A stretch of DNA of 64,000 bases from Nocardia sp. NBC_00565. GTDB taxonomy: Bacteria > Actinomycetota > Actinomycetes > Mycobacteriales > Mycobacteriaceae. Both the position numbers and the translations under genes were made by a program. The notes under the pieces were generated by a model. It searched no databases, was not told the origin of the DNA, and saw only the letters and a program-made list of their open reading frames with translations. Positions 7,940 to 16,188 of the stretch are shown piece after piece. Each line of letters begins with the position of its first letter. Position 1 is the first letter of the stretch. The DNA lies in the NCBI RefSeq assembly GCF_036345915.1, contig NZ_CP107785.1:3038001-3102000 (forward strand). Reading direction: 5' to 3'.

Positions 7940-8892
7940 CGCAGATCCTTGGCGAGTTCGGCGATCATGTCCCGGGTCCGGCGCTTGGAGGCGACCAGTT
8001 CGTCGCGGTTGTCGCCGATCGGCAGCAACCGCACCGATAGATCGGTGGCCCCGGCGTCGCCGAATCGGCGCAACCCGGCGGCGATGGTCTGTTCGTCACC
8101 GGCGATGCAGATATCACCGATGTCCTTGGCATCGCCGGTTTCCAGCAGCCGCTGATAGTTGGGCGAGACCTCGGCCTCCCCCAGAATGCGATTCGCCCGC
8201 GCCTTCGCCTCGTCGACCTCGGACGGCCGGCACAGGCATACCGGCAGACCCGCCACCACCCGCGGCGCCGGACGTCCGGCATCCGAGGCGGCCTTCGTGA
8301 TACGCGGGACGATATGCTCACCGACCGCGCGCTCATCGGCCATCCAGAGAATGGTGCCGTCGGTATGTTCACCCGCGATGCGCAGCATGACCGGGCCGAG
8401 CGCGGCGATCAGCACCGGCACCGGTGCGACCGGTCCGAGGTCGAGCGGATTGTGCACGGTGAAGGTCGCATTCTCGACATCGACCTGGCCGGGCCCGCCC
8501 AGCGCTACGTTGAGCACGTCCAGATAGTCCCGGGTATATCCGGCGGGCTTGTCATACGGCAGCCCGAGCATATCCCGCACGATCCAGTGATGCGACGGAC
8601 CGACGCCGAGCGCCAACCGCCCGCCCGCCGCGGCCTGCGCCGAAAGCGCCTGCCGCGCAAGGGCGATCGGATGCTGCGCCTGCAGCGGCACCACCGCGGT
8701 CCCGAGCTCGATCCGCGATGTGCGCATACCCATCAGCGCGATGGTGATCAGCGCGTCGAAATCGGTGGGAATCTGCGGAATCCACGCGGTGTCCAAACCC
8801 GCTGACTCGGCCCACTCGATATCGGCCAACATCCGGGTCAGCTTGCGTGCCGCGTCCCCCTTCTCCGGCCCGATCATCACTCCGATACGCAC
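7936..8892 (-). CDS. LLM class (F420-type) oxidoreductase
   Basis: Luciferase-like TIM-barrel protein, 318 aa. The N-terminus VRIGVMIGPE, LGTAVVPLQAQHPIALARQALS and GRLALGVGPSHHWIV are typical of actinobacterial F420-dependent members. I place the start at the GTG at 8892 because a full GGAGG lies 5 nt upstream; an ATG 33 bases further upstream has no such site. Members use F420 or FMN for hydride transfer on ketones, enones or similar compounds. It lies between the mutase subunits and the CoA transferase, so it likely processes the same acid or its precursor. F420 use is family-level inference. Confidence 0.88.
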   Translation of the reverse strand: MRIGVMIGPEKGDAARKLTRMLADIEWAESAGLDTAWIPQIPTDFDALITIALMGMRTSRIELGTAVVPLQAQHPIALARQALSAQAAAGGRLALGVGPSHHWIVRDMLGLPYDKPAGYTRDYLDVLNVALGGPGQVDVENATFTVHNPLDLGPVAPVPVLIAALGPVMLRIAGEHTDGTILWMADERAVGEHIVPRITKAASDAGRPAPRVVAGLPVCLCRPSEVDEAKARANRILGEAEVSPNYQRLLETGDAKDIGDICIAGDEQTIAAGLRRFGDAGATDLSVRLLPIGDNRDELVASKRRTRDMIAELAKDLR

Positions 8893-8958
8893 GAATTCCT
8901 CCATTTTCCAATGCTTTTCGCGCATCCACCGCGGCGCTTCACCGCAGTCGAGACACGC

Positions 8959-9357
8959 TCAGGTCGGCGACGTTCCGGTGAGCGCCCTGATCTGGGTGAC
9001 CAATACCTCCAGCGATGTGCCGGTCGGAAATACCGCGGCCGCACCGACTTCCAACAGCCGCGCCACATCCGCCTGCGGAATGGTGCCGCCCACGATCACG
9101 GCGATATCGCCCGCGTCCGCGGCCCGCAGCGCCTCGACGGTGCGCATGGTCAGGGCGATATGCGCACCGGAGAGGATGCTCAAACCGACGACGGCGACGT
9201 CTTCCTGTAGCGCGATCGTCACGATGTCCTCGATGCGCTGGCGTATGCCGGTGTAGACGACCTCGAAACCGGCGTCACGCAGGGCGCGCGCGACGATCTT
9301 CGCACCGCGATCGTGGCCGTCCAAGCCGGGCTTGGCGACCAGCACTCGTGCCGTCAT
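8959..9357 (-). CDS. Acyl-CoA mutase small subunit, cobalamin-binding
   Basis: 132-aa stand-alone B12-binding domain. The base-off/His-on motif is intact: KPGLDGHDRGAK (D-x-H-x-x-G), with the supporting segments SGAHIALT and GGTIPQ and the lower-axial-pocket GTSLE. The gene starts at ATG 9357, whose T is the first base of the TGA of the large-subunit gene (TGATG), so the subunits are translationally coupled. A separate small subunit is the architecture of isobutyryl-CoA and 2-hydroxyisobutyryl-CoA mutases, not of the usual actinobacterial MutAB. Confidence 0.93.
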   Translation of the reverse strand: MTARVLVAKPGLDGHDRGAKIVARALRDAGFEVVYTGIRQRIEDIVTIALQEDVAVVGLSILSGAHIALTMRTVEALRAADAGDIAVIVGGTIPQADVARLLEVGAAAVFPTGTSLEVLVTQIRALTGTSPT

Positions 9358-10934
9358 CAGAACACCACCGGCTGCTGGAACTCGCCCCAGACCTGCTTCA
9401 GCGCGGTGGTCATCTCGCCCACCGTGCAGTAGGCATTGGCGCAATCGATCAGATAGTGCATCAGGTTCTCATCTCCTTCCGCGGCGCGGGTCAGGGCGGC
9501 GAGCCCGTCCCGAACCGCCGCGGGATCGCGTTCGGCCTTGACTCTGGCGAGGCGCTTCAGCTGTAGATCGCGACCCTCGGCATCCAATTCGTAGGTCGCG
9601 ATTTCCGGGGCGGGCTCATCGGAGACGAACCGATTCACACCGACGACCGGGCGCGTACCCGCCTCGACATCCTGATGCAGCTGATATGCCTCATCGGCGA
9701 TGAGACCCTGCAGATAGCCGTCCTCGATCGCGCGGACCATGCCGCCGTGACGCTCGAGATCGTCCATGATCTCGATGATGCGGGCCTCGGTGGCATCGGT
9801 CAGCGCCTCGACGAAGTAGGAGCCGCCCAGCGGATCCGCGACCCGGGTGACACCGGTCTCGTAGGCGAGGATCTGCTGGGTTCGCAGCGCCAGTGTCGCC
9901 GACTCCTCGCTGGGCAGGGCGAAGGGCTCGTCCCACGCCGCGGTGAACATCGACTGCACCCCGCCGAGCACCGAGGCCAGCGCCTCGTAGGCGACGCGAA
10001 CCAGATTGTTCTGTGCCTGCGGTGCATAGAGGGAAGCGCCACCGGCCACGCACCCGAAACGGAACATCGATGCCTTATCGGTGGTCGCACCGTAGCGCTC
10101 GCGCACGATCGTCGCCCAGCGCCTGCGCCCGGCCCGGTATTTCGCGATCTCCTCGAAGAAATCGCCGTGGGTGTAGAAGAAGAACGAGATCTGCGGCGCG
10201 AACTGGTCGATCGTCATCCGGCCCCGCGCCACCACGGTGTCGCAATAGGTGACCCCGTCGGCGAGGGTGAACGACATCTCCTGTACCGCATTGGCCCCGG
10301 CATCCCGGAAATGCGCACCGGCGACGGAGATCGCGTTGAATCGCGGCACCTCGGCCGCGCAGAACTCGATGGTATCGGCGATCAGCCGCAGCGAAGGCTC
10401 CGGCGGCCAGATCCAGGTGCCCCGGGAGGCGTACTCCTTGAGGATGTCGTTCTGGATTGTGCCCGTGAGCTGTTCGCGCGGCACACCCTTCTTCTCGGCG
10501 GCCGCCACATAGAACGCCAACAGGATCGCGGCCGTGCCGTTGATCGTGAAGCTGGTGCTGATCTTGTCCAGCGGTATGGCATCGAAGAGGATCTCCGCGT
10601 CAGCCAGCGTGTCCACCGCTACGCCGACCCGGCCGACCTCCTCGGTCACCTCCGGATCATCGGAGTCGTAACCGCACTGCGTGGGCAGATCGAGCGCGAC
10701 CGACAGCCCCGTACCGCCCTGCTCCAGCAGATAGCGGTACCGGCGATTGGACTCCTCCGCCGTGCCGAATCCGGAGTACTGCCGAAACGTCCACAGCCGC
10801 CCGCGGTAACCGGTCGCGAAGTTGCCGCGTGTGAAGGGAAAGCCGCCCGGCGCGGGCGGCTCGACATCGCGGTCCGCCGGTCCGTAGACCGGCTCGAGCG
10901 GGATGCCGGACGAGGTCTGAGCTTGGTCGTTCAT
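9357..10934 (-). CDS. Acyl-CoA mutase large subunit (methylmalonyl-CoA mutase family)
   Basis: 525-aa catalytic TIM-barrel subunit without its own B12 domain. By alignment to P. shermanii methylmalonyl-CoA mutase from memory, Tyr53 (in WTFRQYSGF) matches Tyr89, Arg171 (in KEYASRGTW) matches the carboxylate-binding Arg207, and His208 (in AGAHFRDAG) matches His244. Isobutyryl- and hydroxyisobutyryl-CoA mutases have Phe/Ile and Gln at the first two sites, so a malonyl-type dicarboxylyl-CoA substrate is predicted despite the split architecture. The start at ATG 10934 is chosen over a TTG at 10955; neither has a clear ribosome site. A GAGAAT half-site lies about 27 bp upstream. Confidence 0.92.
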   Translation of the reverse strand: MNDQAQTSSGIPLEPVYGPADRDVEPPAPGGFPFTRGNFATGYRGRLWTFRQYSGFGTAEESNRRYRYLLEQGGTGLSVALDLPTQCGYDSDDPEVTEEVGRVGVAVDTLADAEILFDAIPLDKISTSFTINGTAAILLAFYVAAAEKKGVPREQLTGTIQNDILKEYASRGTWIWPPEPSLRLIADTIEFCAAEVPRFNAISVAGAHFRDAGANAVQEMSFTLADGVTYCDTVVARGRMTIDQFAPQISFFFYTHGDFFEEIAKYRAGRRRWATIVRERYGATTDKASMFRFGCVAGGASLYAPQAQNNLVRVAYEALASVLGGVQSMFTAAWDEPFALPSEESATLALRTQQILAYETGVTRVADPLGGSYFVEALTDATEARIIEIMDDLERHGGMVRAIEDGYLQGLIADEAYQLHQDVEAGTRPVVGVNRFVSDEPAPEIATYELDAEGRDLQLKRLARVKAERDPAAVRDGLAALTRAAEGDENLMHYLIDCANAYCTVGEMTTALKQVWGEFQQPVVF

Positions 10935-11066
10935 CGATGAATACGGTACTTGCAAAAAATGAGAATGCCAATACCATCAAGAACGGACATCATTAGTCCG
11001 ATATGGAATCGGCTGCGCCAGCAGGCCGCCGACGAGCCACGCATGCCGCCACTACCGAGGAGAACG

Positions 11067-11897
11067 ATGCCGAGCCAGCAACACGCCCTTGCCGAGCGCA
11101 CCCTGGTCATATCCGGTGGCAGCCGCGGTATCGGCTTGGCGATCGCGCTGGGCGCGGCCAGGCTCGGGGCGAATGTGGTTCTCTTGGCCAAGACGGCCGA
11201 ACCGCACCCCCGGCTGCCCGGCACCGTGCACACCGCTGTCGCCGAACTGGAAGCCGCGGGCGGCAAGGCAGCCGCCGTGGTCGGCGATGTGCGTAATGAG
11301 CAGGACGTGCAACGCGCCGTGGACACCGCGCTCGAGCGGTTCGGCGGTATCGACTTCTGCGTCAACAACGCCAGTGCCATCGGCCTGGATGGCACGGAAA
11401 CGTTGTCCGCCAAGAAGTTCGACCTCATGCAGCAGATCAATCTGCGCGGCACCTTCCTGCTCACCAAGGCCTGTCTGCCACATCTGCGCGCCGCGGCGAA
11501 TCCGCATGTGCTCACCCTGTCGCCGCCGATGAATATGAACCCGCGCTGGCTCGGCGCGCACCCCGCCTACACGCTGTCGAAGTACGGGATGACCCTGCTG
11601 TCGCTGGGGTGGGCGGCCGAATTCGCCGACGCGGGCATCGCGGTGAACTGCCTGTGGCCCCAGACCTATATCGCCACCGCCGCCGTGGCGAATATGGCCG
11701 ACGGCGAACGCCTGCTCGACTTGGCGCGCAGCCCCGAGATCATGGCCGATGCCGCGGTCGAGATTCTGTCTCGCCCGGCGCGGGAGACCAGCGGGAACTG
11801 CTACATCGACGCGGAGGTGCTCATCGCGTCCGGCGTCGAGGACCTGTCCCGATACGGCGGCGGCGCACACCCCACGCTCGACCTGTTTCTCGACTGA
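11067..11897 (+). CDS. SDR family oxidoreductase (HSDL2-like)
   Basis: 276-aa short-chain dehydrogenase. It has the SGGSRGIGLAIALGAA nucleotide motif, NNAS, a serine strand written TLSPPMNM, and the catalytic YTLSKYG. The insertion AKTAEPHPRLPGTVHTAV after strand 2 is characteristic of the HSDL2-like subgroup, often linked to fatty or branched acyl metabolism. I start at ATG 11067, preceded by GAGGAG; the frame is open upstream to about 10950 but reads as non-coding. It is the first gene of a rightward operon divergent from the mutase genes. Confidence 0.9.
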   Translation: MPSQQHALAERTLVISGGSRGIGLAIALGAARLGANVVLLAKTAEPHPRLPGTVHTAVAELEAAGGKAAAVVGDVRNEQDVQRAVDTALERFGGIDFCVNNASAIGLDGTETLSAKKFDLMQQINLRGTFLLTKACLPHLRAAANPHVLTLSPPMNMNPRWLGAHPAYTLSKYGMTLLSLGWAAEFADAGIAVNCLWPQTYIATAAVANMADGERLLDLARSPEIMADAAVEILSRPARETSGNCYIDAEVLIASGVEDLSRYGGGAHPTLDLFLD

Positions 11898-11921
11898 TCC
11901 GATACCCGAGGGATGCCGCCC

Positions 11922-12353
11922 ATGACCGACAACACCACCCGCCAGGAGCTCTACGCAGCCGGACTGCGGGTCCGCACCGAAGTCGTCGGCCAGGAGTATG
12001 TGGCGCGGGCGATTGCCGATATGAGCGAATTCGCCCGCCCCATGCAGGAATTGGTCACCGAATACTGCTGGGGTGCGGTCTGGACCCGGCCGGGCCTGGA
12101 CCGGCGGACCCGGTCCATGATCAATCTGGCCATGCTGACCGCGCTCAACCGGCCAACCGAATTCGGCACGCACGTCCGCGGCGCGCTGACCAATGGGGTG
12201 ACACCGGACGAGATCCAGGAGGTGCTGCTGCAAACGGCCATCTACGCCGGTGTGCCCGCGGCGCTGGAATCCTTCCGGATCGCCGAGCGGATCCTCGCGG
12301 AGCACTCCGATGGCCGCTCCGATGACCCCTCCGATGACGGAGCAGTCCGATGA
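11922..12353 (+). CDS. Carboxymuconolactone decarboxylase family protein
   Basis: 143-aa AhpD/CMD-like all-helical protein resembling PcaC: it contains ELVTEYCWGAVWTRPGLDRRTRSMINLAML, then a histidine in FGTHVRGALTNGVT and the DEIQEVLLQTAIYAGVPAALES core. True PcaC decarboxylates 4-carboxymuconolactone, but many relatives in catabolic clusters have unknown roles. The CxxC of peroxiredoxin-type AhpD is absent, so a peroxidase role is unlikely. An in-frame ATG also lies 9 bases upstream at 11913. The stop overlaps the next start (ATGA). Confidence 0.88.
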   Translation: MTDNTTRQELYAAGLRVRTEVVGQEYVARAIADMSEFARPMQELVTEYCWGAVWTRPGLDRRTRSMINLAMLTALNRPTEFGTHVRGALTNGVTPDEIQEVLLQTAIYAGVPAALESFRIAERILAEHSDGRSDDPSDDGAVR

Positions 12354-13273
12354 CCGACGCCAAGACAGGACAGGTCGCGTTCCTCGGACTGGGCAATATG
12401 GGCGCGCGGATGTCGAAGCGACTCCTCGACGCCGGATATGCCGTGCTGGGATTCGATCCCGATGCGGATGCCCGCCGGTCACTGACCGCCGCCGGCGGTA
12501 CCGCGGCCCCGGACGCCGCGACGGCCGTGGCAGGCGCGTCGTTCGTCATCTTGATGCTCCCGAACTCCGCGGTCGTCGAGGCGACACTCGGCGATGCCGC
12601 CGTCCTCGACGCCCTGCGACCGGGTTCGATCGTGGTCGACATGAGTTCATCCGAACCGCTGTCGACCCAGCGGCTGTCCTACGCGCTGGCCAAACGGCGG
12701 ATCACCCTCATCGACGCGCCGGTATCCGGCGGGATCAGCGGCGCCGAGTCGGGCACGCTCACGATCATGGCCGGCGGCACCGAAACCGCCGTGGCCAGAA
12801 TCGCCGCGCTGCTCGAGCCGCTGGGCAAGCTGCACCGGGTCGGCAACACCGGTGCCGGACACGCGCTCAAGGCCATCAACAACCTGCTCGCCGCCGTACA
12901 TCTGCTCGCCGGCGCGGAGGGTTTCGCGGCCGGTCGACGTTTCGGTCTCGACCCCGAGCTGATGGTGTCGATGATCAACATCTCGAGCGGTCGCAGCGCC
13001 TCGACCGAACTCAAATTTCCGCGCTTCATCCTGCCGCAGACCTACGATTCCGGATTCGGTCTGGCCCTGATGCTCAAGGACATGCGCATCGCGACCGGTC
13101 TGGCCGACGCGCTCGGCGTCGGCTCGCCGCTCGGCCAGCGCGCCGTCGAACTGTGGGCCGAGGCCGACGCCGCGCTGGGGCCCGGGGCCGACCAGACCGA
13201 GATCGCGCGCTGGGTGCTGCGACAACCGAACGCCAAACCGGCCGACACCGCCGGTTCCGACCACCATCAGTAG
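12350..13273 (+). CDS. NAD(P)-dependent beta-hydroxyacid dehydrogenase (HIBADH family)
   Basis: 307-aa 3-hydroxyisobutyrate-dehydrogenase-like enzyme. It has the N-terminal FLGLGNMGARM Rossmann motif, the substrate-site DAPVSGGISGAESGTL, and the catalytic Lys in GHALKAINNLL. It would oxidise a 3-hydroxy acid or reduce a semialdehyde. The ATG overlaps the previous stop codon (ATGA), so coupling is expected. Four proteins of this superfamily occur in the window (also 39391, 40200 and the divergent 61435), suggesting several branched hydroxy-acid steps. Confidence 0.92.
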   Translation: MTDAKTGQVAFLGLGNMGARMSKRLLDAGYAVLGFDPDADARRSLTAAGGTAAPDAATAVAGASFVILMLPNSAVVEATLGDAAVLDALRPGSIVVDMSSSEPLSTQRLSYALAKRRITLIDAPVSGGISGAESGTLTIMAGGTETAVARIAALLEPLGKLHRVGNTGAGHALKAINNLLAAVHLLAGAEGFAAGRRFGLDPELMVSMINISSGRSASTELKFPRFILPQTYDSGFGLALMLKDMRIATGLADALGVGSPLGQRAVELWAEADAALGPGADQTEIARWVLRQPNAKPADTAGSDHHQ

Positions 13274-13296
13274 CGGCCACCCGCTCGGAGGAATTC

Positions 13297-13509
13297 GTGG
13301 AACCCCCCATCCAGTTCACCGTCCGCCAAATTCTGGACTACTACGGCAAGTGCCCGCGCTGCGGATATCCCGCGGGCGCGGCGCAGACGCTACGGTCGTT
13401 CGCCGACGACCGGGTCGAAGTCACCGTGGTGGCGACATGCGAATTACCTTGCGGCTGGCATGGTCCGGTAACCCCGACCACGATGACGGCAGGCAGCGCC
13501 GTGTCGTAA
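13297..13509 (+). CDS. Small zinc-ribbon protein, unknown function
   Basis: 70-aa protein starting at GTG 13297, which has a full GGAGG 5 nt upstream. It contains CPRCG near residue 19 and CELPCG near residue 52, a CxxC...CxxxC arrangement expected to bind one zinc. Between them is a short beta-like stretch, DRVEVTVVATC. It is not a known enzyme. As the last gene of the SDR/CMD/HIBADH operon it may be a regulatory or assembly partner. Its strong ribosome site and codon pattern make it a likely real gene. Confidence 0.7.
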   Translation: MEPPIQFTVRQILDYYGKCPRCGYPAGAAQTLRSFADDRVEVTVVATCELPCGWHGPVTPTTMTAGSAVS

Positions 13510-13535
13510 CCGCCGCCGGCCTGCTCCGACAGCGC

Positions 13536-13552
13536 GGAACAATATTTTGGTT
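13536..13552. promoter_or_regulatory. Operator copy 1 of the GGAACAAnnnTTTGGTT motif
   Basis: The 17-mer GGAACAATATTTTGGTT lies about 50 bp before the start of the double-TetR gene. Two further copies (14951 and 15018) precede the amidohydrolase gene after it. The motif is a near palindrome (AACmAA...TTkGTT). It is the probable binding site of the adjacent regulator. Confidence 0.6.
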
Positions 13553-13600
13553 GCGCCGTTATGCTCTGCCTATGGGCGATGCGACTCCGAGGTGCGGTGG

Positions 13601-14911
13601 GTGACGGCGGGATCCGGGCAAACCGAACGGGTGCGACGACCGCGGGCCGCCGCCGATGGCCGTGCCGACAGCCGGCGTCGCACCCAGATCCTGCACGCCG
13701 CGGCCGAATTGTTCGCCTCGTCGGGCTATGCCAGGGCGCTGCTCAAGGATGTCGCCGACGCGTGCGGAATCCTGCCGGGCAGCCTGTACCACCACTTCGA
13801 TTCCAAGGAATCGATCGCGGTCGAACTGCTCGAACGCTATCGTGACGCGCTCGACGCGGTGGCCGCAGCGGCGCCGCGCGGCGCCGATATCACCGCCGCC
13901 GACACCGCGTTCGAACCGATTTCGCGGTTCGCCACCGCGATTGCCGGCTGCGCGCTCGATCATCGTGCCGCACTGCAACTTTCGATCTACGAACCACATG
14001 CCGGCGCGGGCGCGGAACTCGTGCGGCTGGCCCGGCAGCGCCCGGTCGCGATCGAGAACGCGCTGCGCGAACTCTTGGACGCGGTACGGTCGGTCGGCTA
14101 CCTCGGGGCCGAGATCGATCGGTCGATCCTGACCGAGCAGATGTGCGAGACAATGCTGCACACCGGATTGTCGGTCCTGCATCGCGAGTCCGCGGCCGAT
14201 CAGGTCGCCACGGTGCTGTGCCGCTTGCTGTTCGAAGGTATCGCGGCGAAGCCGCCCACCGACCGCGACCTCGACCGCTCCCCCGCCATGCGGACCGCGC
14301 GGCGGATCGTGGACACCTGGGCCGAGCCCGCGGCGTATGCCGAGGACGACAGGTTGACGATGATCCGATCGGTGGCCAGGGCCGAATTCGCCCGACGCGG
14401 CTACGAGGCGACGACCATGCGCGATATCGCCGCGGCCGCCGAACTGGGTGCGGGCAGCGTGTATCGCACCGTCGAATCGAAAAAGGCGCTACTCGACTCG
14501 ATCATGGGTTCATTTCACGCCGAGCTCTCCGGCGCGTATCAGGCGGTGGTCGGCACCGATTCGACATCGGTCGCCAAGCTGGATGCGCTCACCTGGATCA
14601 ATCTGAGCGCGATCGAGCGGTTCGACGAGGAGTTCGCCATCCAGCGGGCCTGGTTCCGTTCGTCACCGCCCGATACGAGGGGTCTATTGTACGCGTTGCG
14701 GCAGCGGGCGCGCCAGATCCGCACGGTGATCGAGATCGGACAGCGGGCCGGGGAGATACGCCTCGATGGTGTGGCGATCAGCCGGTTGTCGGCCTGCGTC
14801 CGTGACCTGATCTGGATGCCGCCTGGGCTGGTGGCAAAGGTCGGCACGCATACGGCCCTTGCGCATTCGCGCGCCACACTGCTGCGCGGCGCCGCTCGCG
14901 CGCACCACTGA
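13601..14911 (+). CDS. Tandem double-TetR transcriptional regulator
   Basis: 436-aa protein made of two complete TetR units in one chain; normal TetR proteins are about 200 aa. The first DNA-binding domain (residues about 24-75) reads RRTQILHAAAELFASSGYARALLKDVADACGI with the HTH-closing GSLYHHFDSKE. The second (about 250-300) has the helix SVARAEFARRGYEATTMRDIA and GSVYRTVESKKALLD. Each is followed by a helical ligand domain. I start at GTG 13601, preceded by a GAGG about 10 nt upstream; the frame is open to 13547, inside the operator. It probably represses itself and the amidohydrolase operon through the three 17-mers. Confidence 0.88.
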   Translation: MTAGSGQTERVRRPRAAADGRADSRRRTQILHAAAELFASSGYARALLKDVADACGILPGSLYHHFDSKESIAVELLERYRDALDAVAAAAPRGADITAADTAFEPISRFATAIAGCALDHRAALQLSIYEPHAGAGAELVRLARQRPVAIENALRELLDAVRSVGYLGAEIDRSILTEQMCETMLHTGLSVLHRESAADQVATVLCRLLFEGIAAKPPTDRDLDRSPAMRTARRIVDTWAEPAAYAEDDRLTMIRSVARAEFARRGYEATTMRDIAAAAELGAGSVYRTVESKKALLDSIMGSFHAELSGAYQAVVGTDSTSVAKLDALTWINLSAIERFDEEFAIQRAWFRSSPPDTRGLLYALRQRARQIRTVIEIGQRAGEIRLDGVAISRLSACVRDLIWMPPGLVAKVGTHTALAHSRATLLRGAARAHH

Positions 14912-14950
14912 CACCCCTTGTGTGGTGCCGATACACTGACGTACAGTCGC

Positions 14951-14967
14951 GGAACAAATATTTGGTT
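14951..14967. promoter_or_regulatory. Operator copy 2 of the GGAACAAnnnTTTGGTT motif
   Basis: GGAACAAATATTTGGTT differs from copy 1 only in the three central bases. AACAAATATTTGGTT is a palindrome with one mismatched pair. It lies 106 bp before the amidohydrolase start. Confidence 0.6.
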
Positions 14968-15017
14968 TTCGACCAGAATCCCTGCCTGCCGACACCACAC
15001 AACGGAGCAGTCGAATG

Positions 15018-15034
15018 AGAACAACTTTTTGGTT
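15018..15034. promoter_or_regulatory. Operator copy 3 of the GGAACAAnnnTTTGGTT motif
   Basis: AGAACAACTTTTTGGTT matches the other two copies at all conserved positions except the first base. It ends 39 bp before the amidohydrolase start. Its centre is 67 bp from copy 2, consistent with co-operative repression. Confidence 0.55.
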
Positions 15035-15073
15035 TCGTGTGGCGAGGAACGCCCGCCCGGTGGCGGTTGCGCG

Positions 15074-16165
15074 ATGATCGAGCACAGTGACGGAACCGCG
15101 ACGCCGCTCATCGACGCCAGCGTCCACATCTACTTCAAGTCCAATCCCGAACTGCGGCAGTTCCTGCACGAGCCCTACCGCAGCCGCGGCATCCCCGATA
15201 TCGAAATGGACTGGTACGGCGCCCCGGGCGGGGAGTTCGCACCCGGTACCGAGGGGCCCGAGGGTGTGTATCCGGGCTCGGATCCGGACGCCGTCGGCCG
15301 CCACCTGTTCGACGCCGAGGGCGTCGATATCGCGATCCTGCACGCCATGACCCGGGGCACGCTGCCCGACCGGCACCTGACCTCGGCGATCCTGGCCGCG
15401 CACAACGAGATGCTGGTGTCGCGCTGGTTGGACGCCGGCGCCTACGCCGACCGGTACCGCGGCACGATCCGGGTGAACCCGGAGGATATCGCCGGCGCCG
15501 TGCGCGAGATCGAGCGCTGGCGCGAGCATCCGCGGGTGGTGCAGATCGGCATCCCCCTGCAATCGCGCGAACTCTACGGCAAACCGCAGTTCTGGCCGCT
15601 GTGGGAAGCGGCGGCCGCGGCGAATCTGCCGGTGGCCGTGCATATCGAAACTGGTTCCGGCGTCGGCTTTCCGCCCACCCCGTCGGGCCACACCCGGACC
15701 TACGAGCAGTACCTCGGCTTCATGGCCCTGAACTACCTCTACCACCTGATGAACATGATCGCCGAGGGCGTGTTCGAGCGTTTCCCGAATGTGCGGTTCG
15801 TCTGGGCCGACGGTGCGGCGGATCTGCTCACCCCGATGATGTGGCGAATGGATACCTTCGGGCGTCCGCATCTCGAACAGACCCCGTGGGCGCCGCGGAT
15901 GCCGAGTGACTATCTGCCCGAACACATCTTCTTCGTCCAGGGCAGCTTGGACGGCCCCGGCGATACGGAATTCGCCGGCGAATGGCTGGGCTTCACCGGC
16001 AAGGACCGCATGATCATGTTCGGTTCCAGCTATCCGGACTGGCAACTCAACGATCACCGCCGGCTGCCCGCCGCGCTGAGCCAGGAGCAGCGCGACCGAT
16101 TCCTGTGGCGCAATGCGGCGGATCTCTACGGCATCGACATCAACACCACCGCGGCCGCGCGGTAG
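15074..16165 (+). CDS. Amidohydrolase-fold (ACMSD-like) protein lacking canonical metal ligands
   Basis: 363-aa member of the amidohydrolase-2 / decarboxylase family (ACMSD, gamma-resorcylate decarboxylase). Compared with its neighbour at 16189, key positions are changed: the first acid-x-His reads DASVH instead of DSDVH, the segment VEHAFSW is WADGAADL, and the metal Asp of SSDYPHW is Ser (GSSYPDW). The middle His in VAVHIETGS remains. It is therefore probably a non-catalytic or altered partner that pairs with the next gene product. The ATG at 15074 is the only sensible start; ribosome site weak. Three upstream and autoregulatory 17-mers suggest control by the double-TetR protein. Confidence 0.88.
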   Translation: MIEHSDGTATPLIDASVHIYFKSNPELRQFLHEPYRSRGIPDIEMDWYGAPGGEFAPGTEGPEGVYPGSDPDAVGRHLFDAEGVDIAILHAMTRGTLPDRHLTSAILAAHNEMLVSRWLDAGAYADRYRGTIRVNPEDIAGAVREIERWREHPRVVQIGIPLQSRELYGKPQFWPLWEAAAAANLPVAVHIETGSGVGFPPTPSGHTRTYEQYLGFMALNYLYHLMNMIAEGVFERFPNVRFVWADGAADLLTPMMWRMDTFGRPHLEQTPWAPRMPSDYLPEHIFFVQGSLDGPGDTEFAGEWLGFTGKDRMIMFGSSYPDWQLNDHRRLPAALSQEQRDRFLWRNAADLYGIDINTTAAAR

Positions 16166-16188
16166 TCGCAGGCAGAACGGAGAAACCA

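Noticed and set aside
9357..10934. Calling the mutase a standard methylmalonyl-CoA mutase (MutAB)
   Set aside because: The B12 domain is on a separate chain and no GTPase chaperone is adjacent. The substrate residues match, but the architecture does not.
10961..10975. A GAGAAT half-site near the mutase start
   Set aside because: The other half (AATACC) matches poorly, so it is not counted as an operator, only as a possible half-site.
14918..15073. An upstream extension of the amidohydrolase reading frame to 14918
   Set aside because: It would cover two operator copies, and no start with a good ribosome site lies there. ATG 15074 fits the family N-terminus.
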